A DNA stretch of 64,000 nt from Streptomyces lavendulae subsp. lavendulae (GCF_002803845.1 NZ_CP024985.1:3224001-3288000), one strand, 5' to 3'; positions 17,405-26,804 are shown, numbered from the stretch's first letter. Notes: generated by a model not told the origin, from the letters alone. Numbers and translations are program-made.

Positions 17405-18411
17405 GCCGCCTCCATCCAGATGTCCGCGAGGGACTCCTCCAGGTTGATCCGGGGCCGCCAGCCGAGCCGGTCCCGGGCGGTGCGCACGTCGGCCTGCTGC
17501 CAGGCGCCGCAGCCGTCGGGGTAGGGGTACGGCTGGGGAGCCGCGGAGGCGATCTGCTCCGCGGTGGCCTCGGAGCGCGGCGAACCGATGGCGGCCAGGC
17601 CCTGCGGGCGGCCGGGGTGACCGTGCGCGGGACCGCCGTGCCCGGGGCCGCCGTGCGGGACGTCCAGTTCGTGCAGGGCGCCGCCGTATCCGGCGACGCG
17701 GGCCAGGACGGCCGCCGCGTCGCGCAGCCGGACCGCCCGGCCGGTGCCGATGTTGACGACCCCCTGGGCCGCGGAGAGGGAGGCGGCGTGCACGGCCCGC
17801 GCGACGTCCCGTACGTCGACGAAGTCGCGCTGGACGCCGAGGCCGCTCAGCTTGAGCTCGCCGTCCCCGGACTGCATGGCGCGCCGCATCGCCTCGGCGA
17901 GCCGGCCCAGCGGGGAGCCCGCGGGGGTGCCGGGGCCGACGGGCGAGAACACCCGCAGGACGACGGCGTCCAGCCCGGACCCGAGCACCAGCTCGGTCGC
18001 GGCGAGCTTGCTGACGCCGTACGGTCCGCCGGGTCTCGGCACGGCGTCCTCGGCCGTGGACGAGCCGGGCTGGCTGGGCCCGTACTCGGCGGAGCAGCCG
18101 AGCTGGACCAGCCGGGCTCCGCAGCCGCTGCGGCGCAGCGACTCGCAGATGGTGGCGACGGCGACGGTGTTGTGCCGGGTCAGCTCCCGGGCCCCGCCGC
18201 GGGTGGCGCCCGCGCAGTTGATGACGACGCCGGGGTGGACGGCGTCCAGGAACCGGGTGAGGGCTCCGGGACTGCCGGTGGCGAGGTCGAAGCGGACGTC
18301 GGCGTCGTCGCCGCGGCCGAGCGCGGTGAGCTGGACCGCGGGGTCGGCGAGCAGCCGGTCCGCGACGTAGCGGCCGAGGTAACCGTTGGCTCCGATCAGC
18401 AGCACCCTCAT
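17392..18411 (-). CDS. NAD-dependent sugar epimerase/dehydratase (extended SDR)
   Basis: 339-aa nucleotide-sugar SDR. Dinucleotide motif GANGYLGR is near residue 8, the catalytic Ser/Tyr-Lys is in SAEYGP...YGVSK, and RDFVDVRDVARAV is a typical sugar-nucleotide segment. A His/Gly-rich insert (PHGGPGHGGPAHGHPG) precedes the C-terminal end and is unusual. The family includes UDP-hexose 4-epimerases and dehydratases; the exact sugar cannot be set. It lies between a membrane protein gene (94 bp upstream) and the spherulin-4-like gene (overlapping), suggesting it prepares an activated sugar for the polymer made by this locus. Confidence 0.85.
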   Translation of the reverse strand: MRVLLIGANGYLGRYVADRLLADPAVQLTALGRGDDADVRFDLATGSPGALTRFLDAVHPGVVINCAGATRGGARELTRHNTVAVATICESLRRSGCGARLVQLGCSAEYGPSQPGSSTAEDAVPRPGGPYGVSKLAATELVLGSGLDAVVLRVFSPVGPGTPAGSPLGRLAEAMRRAMQSGDGELKLSGLGVQRDFVDVRDVARAVHAASLSAAQGVVNIGTGRAVRLRDAAAVLARVAGYGGALHELDVPHGGPGHGGPAHGHPGRPQGLAAIGSPRSEATAEQIASAAPQPYPYPDGCGAWQQADVRTARDRLGWRPRINLEESLADIWMEAACRI

Positions 18412-18505
18412 CGCGCGGCCCCTGGGTTGGTTGGCTGGCCGGTCATCCTGTTTCTCCTTGGGTGGGTCGGTGGGTGGGGTCGGGGGTCGGTGGGCGGTAG
18501 GGCGC

Positions 18506-19492
18506 TCAGGGCCGCGCGTGGGCCGAGGCGCGGGACAGCGCGAGCACGGCGTGGACGAGGAGTCCCGCGGCCGCGGCGGCCACCGCCGCCGGGGCCGGGA
18601 CCAGGGCGAGGGCCAGGGCCGCCGCCAGGGGGGCGCGGTGCGCGCCGTGCCGGAGCAGCAGCCGGACCAGGAACAGCAGCACCGCGAGCGGTACGGCCTC
18701 GGCCGGGTCGGCTCCGGCGAGCGCGGCCGCCCCCGCGGCGGCCGCGCCGAAGGGCAGCAGGACCCCGGCGAGCAGGGGCCGGGCCCCGGCGGCGAAGTCC
18801 TTCAGGGCCCGGCTCCCGGCGAGCCGGCGGCGGGCCCGGGCGGCGTAGTACGCGGCGGCGAGGTGTCCGGGGGCCACGGCCAGCGCGAGGGCGGCTCCGA
18901 GCGCCGCCCCGTGCCGGTGGACGGCCCATCCGACGACGGCCGCCGCGAGCAGGTGGGCGGCGTAGGGGAAGCGCCCGGCGGCCCACCGGCCGGGCCACAC
19001 CAGCGCGCCGGCGGTGAGGAGCACCGTGAGGGGGCCCGTCCACGGCGTCCCGGCGGCGGCCGCGGCGAACGCGAGGGCGCCGGGCAGCAGGGCGCAGCCG
19101 AACCGGCGCACGGCCCGGGGCCCCGCCGGGGTCCGCGCGGGCGGCGGCGTAGGGGTCTCGCCGCGCGGGGTGCGGGCGTACAGCTCCTCGGCGAGGGAGA
19201 ACACGTCCCGGTGCCGGAACCGTGCGGCGGTGCGGTCGGTGATGCCGTGCGCCTCCAGCCCGGCGGCGACCTCCAGGGCGTCGACGGCCCGCTCGCACAG
19301 CTCCCGGTGGCGGTGCAGCAGGGCCTTGACGGGATCCCCGCCGCCCCGGCGCCGGGCCGACTGCGCGCCCGCCGGTCCGGCCGCGCCCGCGCTCGGGGCG
19401 CGGGGGCCCGGGGACGGGGCTCCCGGCCGCGCGGTACCGGTGTCGTCGGCTGCGGGGCCGTCCGTGACGGCGTACGGGTCGACGGTCGTCAT
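18506..19492 (-). CDS. Polytopic membrane protein linked to the PelF-like glycosyltransferase
   Basis: 328 aa from the ATG at 19492, which overlaps the upstream glycosyltransferase stop by 4 bp (ATGA), so translation is probably coupled. The first ~110 residues are soluble, with a Pro/Ala/Gly-rich stretch then a helical segment (LLHRHRELCERAVDALEVAAGLEAHG). The rest is a run of about eight hydrophobic helices rich in Ala, Leu and Gly. No enzyme motif was recognised. From its position it may export or scaffold the polymer made by the neighbouring glycosyltransferase, as PelG does beside PelF, but no similarity to PelG can be claimed. Confidence 0.7.
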   Translation of the reverse strand: MTTVDPYAVTDGPAADDTGTARPGAPSPGPRAPSAGAAGPAGAQSARRRGGGDPVKALLHRHRELCERAVDALEVAAGLEAHGITDRTAARFRHRDVFSLAEELYARTPRGETPTPPPARTPAGPRAVRRFGCALLPGALAFAAAAAGTPWTGPLTVLLTAGALVWPGRWAAGRFPYAAHLLAAAVVGWAVHRHGAALGAALALAVAPGHLAAAYYAARARRRLAGSRALKDFAAGARPLLAGVLLPFGAAAAGAAALAGADPAEAVPLAVLLFLVRLLLRHGAHRAPLAAALALALVPAPAAVAAAAAGLLVHAVLALSRASAHARP

Positions 19493-21096
19493 GCCGCCGC
19501 CTCCGGATCCGGTGCGGGGGTGACGGGCGGGGCCCACGTGGGGGTGGTCCAGTGCCCCGGCACCCGTGCCTCGGCGGGCCGCTCGAAGGGGACCTCCCCG
19601 TCGGGCCGTGCGGAGCCGCGGGCGAGCAGCAGCTGGTAGCCGTCCTCGAAGGCGGCCGCGTTCTGCTCGACGGTGAACAGCTCCAGCGCCCTGGCCCGTC
19701 CCGCCGCCCCCAGCCGCTGGGCCCGCTCGGGGTCCCGCAGCAGCGCGAGGCAGGCGTCGGCGAGCGCCCGCGGGTTGCGGGGCGGCACGACCAGTCCGGT
19801 GCCGCCGATGACCTCGCGGACGGCTCCGACGTCGGTGGACACGGTGGCGCGCCCGCAGAACATGGCCTCGGCGAGGGTGAGGGGGAAGCCCTCGATCACC
19901 GAGGACAGCAGCACGATCCGGCCTGCCCCGTACGCGTCGGCCGGGGCGGGCGTCTCGGGGCCGCCGATCTCCTCGAAGGAGACCGGGTTCTCCCCCACCG
20001 TCCGCGCGTCGGCGGCCTCGTCGGGGAAGAGCTGCGCGGCCAGCGACCGGCAGTCGGCCAGGTAGCCGGGCACGGCGGCGGTCGCGAAGATCCGCAGCCG
20101 GGTGTCCGGCGCGGCCCGGCGGACCTCGGCGAAGGCGTGCAGCAGGCCGATCAGGTCCTTGGCGGGTTCCACGCGGCCGATCCACACCAGGGTGTCCGGG
20201 TCGCCGCGGTCCGGGTCCTCGCCGACGGCGGCGAATCGGTCCGCCTCCATCCCCGGGTACACGGTCCGCAGCCGCTCCCGCGGGGCCCCGCAGCGCTCCT
20301 GCCAGCGGCGGGCGTGCGCGTTGCCGGGGGTGAGGAGGTCGGCGGCGGCGTAGATCTCGCCGGCGAGCCGGCCGTGGAAGGCCGCGAGCAGGGCGCGCAG
20401 GGCGGGCCGGTCGTCGCCGCCGTGCTCCAGGTAGTGGGTGCGCAGCGCGACCCCGTACTCGGTGACCAGCAGCGGGACCCCGAAGAAGCGTTTGGCCAGG
20501 AGTCCGGGGAGCGCAGCCAGCCCGCCGGCCGCGGCGTGGCAGACGTCGACGGCGCCGAGTCCGGGGTCCTCGTACCAGTCGAGGGACAGCGGCCGCAGCA
20601 TCCGTTCGAGGGCGTCGACGAACTCCAGCAGGTCGGGGACCCGGGCCGTCGCCACGCTGCGGCCCGCGCCCGGGGCGCGGCAGCCGGCCTCCACGGTCCG
20701 TACGGCCGTCTCGGAGCGCAGGGCCGCGTACATCCCGCCCTGTTCCCGGGCGAGGGCGGCCAGTTCGTAGAGCCCGGCGGCGAAGGATGCGGCGGCTTCG
20801 GGCCCGTCCGCGCAGATCCCTCGGACCAGGTCCTCGAAGCCGGCGGTGAAGCGCCGCCGTTCGCGCCGCGAGTACGTGCGCCCGTCGTCGCCCGGGGCCC
20901 ACGGCGCGGCGGTCCGCACCCGGATGACGTGCCCCGGGAGCGGGAGCAGGCCGCGGGCCTCCTGGCCGGCGCTGCGGCTCAGCGCGTAGAGCTCGAACTC
21001 GTGCCGCGGGAGCCCGCGCACGAGCCGGTCGCACCAGAGCCCGGTCTCTCCCGCCGCATACGGATAACCACCTTCCGTGACCAGTCCGATCCGCAC
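19489..21096 (-). CDS. PelF-like GT4 glycosyltransferase (DUF3492)
   Basis: Cytoplasmic sugar polymerase or glycosyltransferase. The N-terminal half matches the DUF3492 region of PelF (VRIGLVTEGGYPYAAGETGL). The C-terminal half is a GT4 Rossmann domain with VWIGRVEPAKDL and the EX7E motif EGFPLTLAE, then GRATVSTDVGAVREVIGGTG. 535 aa from the GTG at 21096, which matches where the family usually starts; an in-frame ATG at 21165 would add 23 residues. PelF of Pseudomonas uses UDP-GalNAc. Together with the downstream membrane protein, epimerase and GH135-like genes it suggests an N-acetylhexosamine polymer. Confidence 0.85.
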   Translation of the reverse strand: MRIGLVTEGGYPYAAGETGLWCDRLVRGLPRHEFELYALSRSAGQEARGLLPLPGHVIRVRTAAPWAPGDDGRTYSRRERRRFTAGFEDLVRGICADGPEAAASFAAGLYELAALAREQGGMYAALRSETAVRTVEAGCRAPGAGRSVATARVPDLLEFVDALERMLRPLSLDWYEDPGLGAVDVCHAAAGGLAALPGLLAKRFFGVPLLVTEYGVALRTHYLEHGGDDRPALRALLAAFHGRLAGEIYAAADLLTPGNAHARRWQERCGAPRERLRTVYPGMEADRFAAVGEDPDRGDPDTLVWIGRVEPAKDLIGLLHAFAEVRRAAPDTRLRIFATAAVPGYLADCRSLAAQLFPDEAADARTVGENPVSFEEIGGPETPAPADAYGAGRIVLLSSVIEGFPLTLAEAMFCGRATVSTDVGAVREVIGGTGLVVPPRNPRALADACLALLRDPERAQRLGAAGRARALELFTVEQNAAAFEDGYQLLLARGSARPDGEVPFERPAEARVPGHWTTPTWAPPVTPAPDPEAAA

Positions 21097-21174
21097 GAGT
21101 GCACCCCCGATCTCCCGTTCCTGGCGGTCGCCGTCGGTCCGGCGACCCGCCGCGGAAGAACTCAAGCGGATGTG

Positions 21175-21212
21175 CCGGTGGCGCGACGGACGGTTGTCCG
21201 TCGCGCCACCGG
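21175..21212 (-). terminator. Terminator of the peptide ABC transporter operon
   Basis: A perfect 16-bp stem (21175-21190 with 21197-21212) with the loop CGGTTG lies about 80 bp past the stop of the ATP-binding gene and before the glycosyltransferase gene. It separates the two minus-strand operons. Confidence 0.8.
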
Positions 21213-21289
21213 AAGGGGTGAAGAGTCGTAACTTTCCCGTACGGTTCGCGTTCGAGCACGCTAAAAAGGGGGTCCGCGTCCGTGCGGGC

Positions 21290-22933
21290 CTACGCGAACG
21301 CCTCCTGCCGCGCGGAGCGCCGCCGTGCCGCCAGGCCCGGGTCGAGGGCCGGTACGGCGTCCAGCAGCCGCCGGGTGTAGGGGTGGGCGGGGCGGTCGTA
21401 GACCTCGTCGACCGGGCCCTCCTCGACGATCAGTCCGCCGCGCATGACCGCGACCCGGTCGCTGACCTGCCGGACCACCGCGAGGTCGTGGGCGATGAAG
21501 ACGAGCGCGATCCCCAGCTCCCGCTGGAGTTCCGCCAGCAGGGCGGTGACCTGTGCCTGGGTGGTGACGTCGAGGGCGGACACCGGTTCGTCGCAGACGA
21601 TCAGCGACGGTTGCGGGGCCAGGGCGCGGGCGATGCCGACGCGCTGGCGCTGGCCGCCGCTGAACTCGTGCGGGTAGCGGTCGTAGTGCCCGGGCTCCAG
21701 GCCGACGCGGGTCAGGAGTTCCTCGACGCGGGCCCGGATCGCGGCCTCGTCGCGCTGCCCGGCCGCGCGCAGCGGATCGGCGATGGACTCGCCCACGGAG
21801 CGGCGCGGGTTGAGGGAGGACACCGGGTCCTGGAACACCATCTGGGCGCCGGGCGCGATGCCCGCGGTCTCCCGGCCCTCGTGGTGGATCCGGCCGGAGC
21901 CGGGTTCCAGCAGTCCGACGAGCATCCGCCCGAGGGTGCTCTTGCCGCTGCCGGACTCCCCCACGATGCCGAGCGTCTCCCCGCGGCGCACCGCGAGCGA
22001 GACCCCTTCGGCCCGGTCGGGCCCGCCCACGGCGAGGACGCGCCGCTTCCCGCGGCCGAACTCCCGGCGCAGGCGGAAGGCTTCGACGACGGGTTCGTCC
22101 GCGTCGGTGGCCGGGCGCGGCCGGGGGGTGCGCGGCCCGTCGAGCCGCGGGACGGCCGCCAGCAGCTCGCGGGTGTACGGGGCCCGGGGGGCGGACAGCA
22201 CCCGGTCCACGGGCCCCCGCTCCACGGCGGCGCCGCCGCGCATCACCAGCAGGTCGTCGACGCTGCCGGCCGCCACGCCCACGTCGTGCGTAACCAGCAG
22301 CAGCCCCAGGCCCCGCTCCTCGCGCAGGCCGTGCAGCAGGTCGAGGATCTGGGCCTGGACGGTCACGTCGAGGGCGGTGGTGGGCTCGTCCGCGATCAGC
22401 AGCCGGGGTTCGCAGGCCAGCGCCATCGCGATCAGGGCCCGTTGGCGCATGCCGCCGCTGAACTCGTGCGGCCGGGAGCGGGCGCGGCGGGCCGCGTCGG
22501 GGATGCCCACCCGGTCGAGGACCTCGACGGCGCGGGCGCGGGCGGCGCGCCTGGTGGCGGTGGTGTGGATCCGGTACACCTCGGCGATCTGGTCGCCGAT
22601 GGCGTGGTACGGGTCGAGGGAGCTGAGCGGGTCCTGGAAGACCATGGCAGCGACTCCCCCGCGCAGCCGGCGCAGTTCCCCCGCGTCGGCGGAGCCCACG
22701 TCGGTGCCGCCGACGCGGACGGTGCCGCCGAGCCGGGCGCCGGTGCCGCGGTGCAGTCCGAGCAGGGCGGCGGCCACGGTGGACTTGCCGCTGCCGGACT
22801 CGCCGACGAGGGCCAGGGCGCGGCCGGGTTCCAGGGTGAAGGACAGCCCGTCCACGGCGCGCAGGTACTCCCCCGGCGCGCCGACGGGGAAGTCCACCAC
22901 CAGGTCGACGGCGTCCACGAGCGGTTCGGTCAT
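21290..22933 (-). CDS. Oligopeptide/dipeptide ABC transporter, fused double ATP-binding protein
   Basis: 547-aa fusion of two OppD/OppF-type ATPases, powering peptide import through the two permeases encoded upstream. The first domain has Walker A GESGSGKST near 44-52, signature LSGGM-type FSGGMRQR and Walker B LLIADEPTTALD. The second has GESGSGKST again, FSGGQRQR and LIVCDEPVSALD. The C-terminal segment HPYTRRLLDAVPALDP is the OppD/F-type tail. It starts at an ATG overlapping the permease stop by 4 bp, and it is the last gene of the operon. Confidence 0.93.
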   Translation of the reverse strand: MTEPLVDAVDLVVDFPVGAPGEYLRAVDGLSFTLEPGRALALVGESGSGKSTVAAALLGLHRGTGARLGGTVRVGGTDVGSADAGELRRLRGGVAAMVFQDPLSSLDPYHAIGDQIAEVYRIHTTATRRAARARAVEVLDRVGIPDAARRARSRPHEFSGGMRQRALIAMALACEPRLLIADEPTTALDVTVQAQILDLLHGLREERGLGLLLVTHDVGVAAGSVDDLLVMRGGAAVERGPVDRVLSAPRAPYTRELLAAVPRLDGPRTPRPRPATDADEPVVEAFRLRREFGRGKRRVLAVGGPDRAEGVSLAVRRGETLGIVGESGSGKSTLGRMLVGLLEPGSGRIHHEGRETAGIAPGAQMVFQDPVSSLNPRRSVGESIADPLRAAGQRDEAAIRARVEELLTRVGLEPGHYDRYPHEFSGGQRQRVGIARALAPQPSLIVCDEPVSALDVTTQAQVTALLAELQRELGIALVFIAHDLAVVRQVSDRVAVMRGGLIVEEGPVDEVYDRPAHPYTRRLLDAVPALDPGLAARRRSARQEAFA

Positions 22934-23922
22934 GCCAGGGCCACCCTTCGGTCCGCTACGGCGTACAGCAGGTCGGCGACGGCGCCGGCGATCACGACGG
23001 CCGTGCCGATGGTGAGGACGACGCCGACGACCACGGGCAGGTCCACGACCCGCACCCCGTCGATGAGGGTCTTGCCGAGGCCGGGGATCCCGAAGAGGGA
23101 TTCGGTGAGCACGGCGCCGCCGATCATCGTGCCGAAGTCCACGGCGCTGAGCGCGATCACGGGCGCGACGGCGCCGCGCACCGCGTGCCGGGTGACCAGG
23201 GCCCGCTCCCCCACCCCGTAGGCGCGGAAGGTGCGGATGTGGTCCTCGGCGAGGGTCTCCAGGGTGGAGCTGCGGGTGAGGCGCGCGTATTTGGCGCTCT
23301 CGAAGAAGCCGAGGGTGACCCAGGGCAGCAGCAGGTTCCAGGCCCACTGCTCGGGGTCGTCGCCGAAGGGCACGTACGTCGGGAAGGGCAGCCACCGGAG
23401 GTAGGCGCAGACGGCCATGAGCAGCAGCAGTCCGAGGATGAAGACGGGGGTGCCGGTCGCGGCGAGGGTCACCACGGTCAGGAGCCGTTCGGTGAGCCCG
23501 CCGCGGCGGACCGCCGACAGGAGTCCGGTGCCGACGCCGATGACGAGCCAGATCACGAGGGCGCCGAGCGCCAGCGAGAAGGTGGCGGGCAGCCGCTCCA
23601 GGAGGAGTTCGGTGACCTGCCGGTCGTTCTGGTACGAGAAGCCGAGGCAGGGCGCGTCGCAGTGCAGCACCAGTCCGGCGCCGCCGGAGTAGTCCCGGCC
23701 GGCCAGCACCCCCTGGAGGAAGCGCAGGTACTGGGTGGGGACGGAGTCGTTCAGCCCGAGCTGTTCGCGGACCTGGGCGATCTGCTGCGGGTTGCAGCGT
23801 TCCCCGCAGGCGAGGCGGGCGGGGTCGCCGGGGGCGAGGTAGAAGAGGGCGTAGACGACGGCGGACAGGGCGAGCAGGACCAGCAGGGCCGCGCCGAGCC
23901 GTCTGAGCACGAAGCCGGTCAC
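22930..23922 (-). CDS. Peptide ABC transporter permease, DppB type
   Basis: 330-aa inner-membrane permease. It has an N-terminal helix (LGAALLVLLALSAVVYALFYLAPGDPA), an extracytoplasmic region with CGERCNPQQIAQVREQLGL, and about five more helices. The cytoplasmic EAA-type loop near TFRAYGVGERALVTRHAVRGAVAPV docks on the ATPase. It forms the translocation pore with the DppC-type partner. It overlaps both neighbours by 4 bp, showing tight translational coupling. Confidence 0.92.
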   Translation of the reverse strand: MTGFVLRRLGAALLVLLALSAVVYALFYLAPGDPARLACGERCNPQQIAQVREQLGLNDSVPTQYLRFLQGVLAGRDYSGGAGLVLHCDAPCLGFSYQNDRQVTELLLERLPATFSLALGALVIWLVIGVGTGLLSAVRRGGLTERLLTVVTLAATGTPVFILGLLLLMAVCAYLRWLPFPTYVPFGDDPEQWAWNLLLPWVTLGFFESAKYARLTRSSTLETLAEDHIRTFRAYGVGERALVTRHAVRGAVAPVIALSAVDFGTMIGGAVLTESLFGIPGLGKTLIDGVRVVDLPVVVGVVLTIGTAVVIAGAVADLLYAVADRRVALA

Positions 23923-24902
23923 GTCGTGCGCTCCTTTCCGGTGCCGACCCGCAGGCGCGAGCCCTCGCGCGGGTCGAGGGCCGTACGGACGCCGTCGCCG
24001 AGGACGGTGAAGGCGAGCACGGTGACGAAGAGCAGTCCGGCGGGGAGCAGGACGTAGGCGGGGTCGGCGCGGAACCAGGTCTGCGCGCTGGAGAGCATCT
24101 GCCCCCAGGACGGGGTGGGCGGCTTCACGCCGACGCCGAGGAAGGACAGCGAGGCCTCGATCACCATGTTGGTCGGGACCTTGATGGCGGCGAGGGTGAT
24201 GACGGGTGCGGCCAGGGAGGGCAGCAGTTCGCGGCGGGCGATCCGCAGGGTGCCGTTGCCCGACAGCCGGGCGGCCTCCACGAAGTCCAGGCCGCGCAGG
24301 GAGAGGGTCTGGGCGCGTACCAGCCGGGCGGTGCCGCCCCAGTCGAGGACGCCGATGACGAGGACCAGCAGCAGCGGGCGCGGGAAGTCGGGCGGGACGA
24401 CGGCGGTCAGGGCGATGGCCAGCACCAGCATGGGCAGGGCGATCATCACGTCGGTGACGCCGCCGATGAACCGTCCCAGGATGCGGTGGCCGAGGGCGGC
24501 GGTGAGCCCGGCGGCGACGCCGAGGAGGACCTGGAGGGCGGTGGCGCCGAGGGCGACGAGCAGGGAGATCCGGGCGCCGTAGAGCAGCCGGACGAACAGG
24601 TCGCGGCCGCTGCCGGGTTCGACGCCGAGCCAGTGGTCGGCGGAGATCCCGCCGAAGGAGCCGAGGGGTACGCCGCCGCGGGCGGAGTCGACGAGGTCGT
24701 CGTGGTAGGCGTTCGGGTCCTGGCCGGTGAGCTGGGCGAACAGCGGTGCGGCGAGGGCGAGGAGGACGAGGAGGGCCAGGACGGCGGCGGCGGCGACGGC
24801 GGAGGGCCGCCGGCGCAGCCGCCGCCAGACCTGGCGGCCGGTGCCCGCGGCCGGGGTGGTGACCCCGGCCGCGGGCACCGGCCCGGTGGTCAGGACGCTC
24901 AC
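23919..24902 (-). CDS. Peptide ABC transporter permease, DppC type
   Basis: 327-aa permease from the GTG at 24902, which overlaps the stop of the binding-protein gene (GTGA). The first helix is AVAAAAVLALLVLLALAAPLF. It continues with the OppC-type N-terminal domain (DSARGGVPLGSFGGISADHWLGVEPGSGRDLF) and the EAA loop VEAARLSGNGTLRIARRELLPSL. It pairs with the DppB-type permease encoded next. Confidence 0.92.
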   Translation of the reverse strand: MSVLTTGPVPAAGVTTPAAGTGRQVWRRLRRRPSAVAAAAVLALLVLLALAAPLFAQLTGQDPNAYHDDLVDSARGGVPLGSFGGISADHWLGVEPGSGRDLFVRLLYGARISLLVALGATALQVLLGVAAGLTAALGHRILGRFIGGVTDVMIALPMLVLAIALTAVVPPDFPRPLLLVLVIGVLDWGGTARLVRAQTLSLRGLDFVEAARLSGNGTLRIARRELLPSLAAPVITLAAIKVPTNMVIEASLSFLGVGVKPPTPSWGQMLSSAQTWFRADPAYVLLPAGLLFVTVLAFTVLGDGVRTALDPREGSRLRVGTGKERTT

Positions 24903-26635
24903 TTGACGGCGACCTGGGAGATGTCGAGGACGCCGGTCCAGTCGCTGATGACGACGTTCTTGACGCCCTTGCCGACGAGCCGCTTGTAGACGGGGTGGAA
25001 GAGCGGCACGTCCAGGGCCTGCTCGCCGATCTTCTTGTCGAGGGCGCCCCAGCGCTTGCCGGCCGCCGCGAGGTCGGTGAGCTTGGCGATCTCGTCGATC
25101 TCGGCGTTCACGGCGGGGTCGTTCAGCTGGGCGTGGTTGTAGTTGGAGCCGTTGGTGACGATCTGCCGGCCGTCGAAGATCGGCGCGAGGAAGGGTCCGC
25201 CGGAGGGCCAGTCGGCGCCCCAGCGGGAGAGGAAGAAGCCGGGGGTGTTCTTGGCGTCCCAGCGCCGCTCGTTGAAGGCGTTGGTCTCCAGCCCTTCGAG
25301 CTTGACGGTGATGCCGGCGGCGGCGAGGGCCTGCTGGACGGCGGTGGCGATCTCGGGGCTGGTCTGGCGGTTCTGGGCGTTGGAGTGGGTGAGGGTGATG
25401 GTGAGCCCGTCGGCGAAGCCCGCCTCCTTGAGGAGCTCCTTGGCCTTGGCCGGGTTGCCCGTCTTCCCGGCCGGGAAGGGGTCGTACGGGGTGTACCCGA
25501 AGGCCTCGCGCTCGGGCAGGAAGGTGGTGGCCGGCTCGGCCAGCGCGGAGCCGCCGGCCGCGTTGACGACGCTGGTGCGGTTGACCGCGTAGGCGATGGC
25601 CTGGCGGACCTTCGGATTGTCGAAGGGGGCCACCTTCGGGTTGAAGGCCAGGTAGTTGACGTAGCCGAAGTGGCCGGTGCCGACGCGGGAGGCCAGCTCC
25701 TTGTTGTCGCCGATCTGGGCGAGTTCGGCGGGGCCCAGGTTGGTGTCGGTGGTGACGGCGGCGGCGTCGGGGCCGGAGCTGGTGGACAGCCGCTGGTTGA
25801 TGACGGCGGCGTCGAGCCCGGAGCGGACGTCGATCCGGTCCGGATAGGCCTTGCGCTCCTCGTCGGTCTTCGGGTCCCAGTTCTCGTTGCGCTCCAGCAG
25901 CAGGGTCTCGCCGTCGCCGGTGTTCTTGGCGACCTTGTACGGGCCGGAGGACACCGGGTGCTCCTCGTACTTGACGCCGGTGTCCTTGGCCTTGGGCACG
26001 GGGGCGAACTGCGTCTGGGTGGCGAGGAAGGGGAACTCGCCCTCGGGCTTGCGGAGTTTGAAGACGATGGTCTTCGCGTCGGGCACCACGATGGAGTCGA
26101 GGCCCTTGCCGCCGTCCTTGTACGGGCCCTCGTAGGTCTCCCCGCCGACCAGCCAGTCCCGCAGGTAGGGGGCGCCGCCCGAGAGCTCGGCGGCGAAGGA
26201 GCGCTCGATGCCGTACTTGATGTCGGCGGTGGTGATCGGGCTGCCGTCCTCGTACTTCAGCCCGTCCTTGAGGGTGTACGTCCACTCGGTGGCGTCGGCG
26301 TTGGGCCTGCCGAGGTCGGTGGCCAGGTCGGGGACGACCTTGGCGCCGGCCGGACCGTCCTCGCGGTTGCGGGTGGTGAGCGTGCGGAACACCAGCGAGG
26401 GGACGTTTCCGCCGCCCGAGGTGTAGAGGCGGGCGGGGTCGAAGTCGCTCTGCGGCTCGTTGTTGAGGACGGTCAGGGTGCCGCCCTTCTGCGGGGCCGA
26501 GCCGGAGGCGCCGGGCCCGCCGCCGGCGGAGGCCTTGTCCGCGGCGTCCTCGGGCCCGCAGGCGGCGGCGCCTCCGGCCAGTACGAGGCTGACGGCGACC
26601 GCGGCCACACGGCGCGATATCTGGGACTGGCGCAT
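24899..26635 (-). CDS. Peptide ABC transporter substrate-binding lipoprotein (SBP family 5)
   Basis: 578 aa from the ATG at 26635, with AGAGG about 11 bases upstream. The signal peptide MRQSQISRRVAAVAVSLVLA ends in a lipobox followed by Cys (GGAAACG), so it is anchored outside the membrane. Mature SBP_bac_5 features: SDFDPARLYTSG, EWTYTLKDGLKYEDGSPITTADIKYGIERSF, DNPKVRQAIAYAVNR. It captures oligopeptides for the downstream permeases. First gene of the operon; a short leader ORF and a hairpin lie between it and a good promoter. Confidence 0.93.
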   Translation of the reverse strand: MRQSQISRRVAAVAVSLVLAGGAAACGPEDAADKASAGGGPGASGSAPQKGGTLTVLNNEPQSDFDPARLYTSGGGNVPSLVFRTLTTRNREDGPAGAKVVPDLATDLGRPNADATEWTYTLKDGLKYEDGSPITTADIKYGIERSFAAELSGGAPYLRDWLVGGETYEGPYKDGGKGLDSIVVPDAKTIVFKLRKPEGEFPFLATQTQFAPVPKAKDTGVKYEEHPVSSGPYKVAKNTGDGETLLLERNENWDPKTDEERKAYPDRIDVRSGLDAAVINQRLSTSSGPDAAAVTTDTNLGPAELAQIGDNKELASRVGTGHFGYVNYLAFNPKVAPFDNPKVRQAIAYAVNRTSVVNAAGGSALAEPATTFLPEREAFGYTPYDPFPAGKTGNPAKAKELLKEAGFADGLTITLTHSNAQNRQTSPEIATAVQQALAAAGITVKLEGLETNAFNERRWDAKNTPGFFLSRWGADWPSGGPFLAPIFDGRQIVTNGSNYNHAQLNDPAVNAEIDEIAKLTDLAAAGKRWGALDKKIGEQALDVPLFHPVYKRLVGKGVKNVVISDWTGVLDISQVAVK

Positions 26636-26768
26636 GGGAAAAGGGACCTCTCGGCGTGCAGCGGCACGATGGCTGCCGGCTGCTGGATGCGGTGTACGGG
26701 ATGCGGAAGCGGCCGCGCGGGAGGCGGCGTTCGGGATCACCGGTGGAAATGCGCACCGAGGAGGAGGA

Positions 26769-26804
26769 CGCCGCGCCCGCGGGCAGGAGGGCCCGGGCGC
26801 GGCG
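26769..26804 (-). promoter_or_regulatory. Candidate attenuator hairpin in the leader of the peptide transporter operon
   Basis: An 11-bp GC-only stem (26769-26779 with 26794-26804) with a 14-nt loop lies 37 bp after the stop of the 31-codon leader ORF and 133 bp before the binding-protein start. Its position between leader ORF and structural gene fits transcription attenuation. No antiterminator pairing was worked out. Confidence 0.55.

Noticed and set aside
21165..21259. 917-codon minus-strand frame extending the 328-aa membrane protein upstream
   Set aside because: The extension is out of frame with the PelF-like gene that occupies this DNA; the ATG at 19492 overlapping its stop is the proper start.
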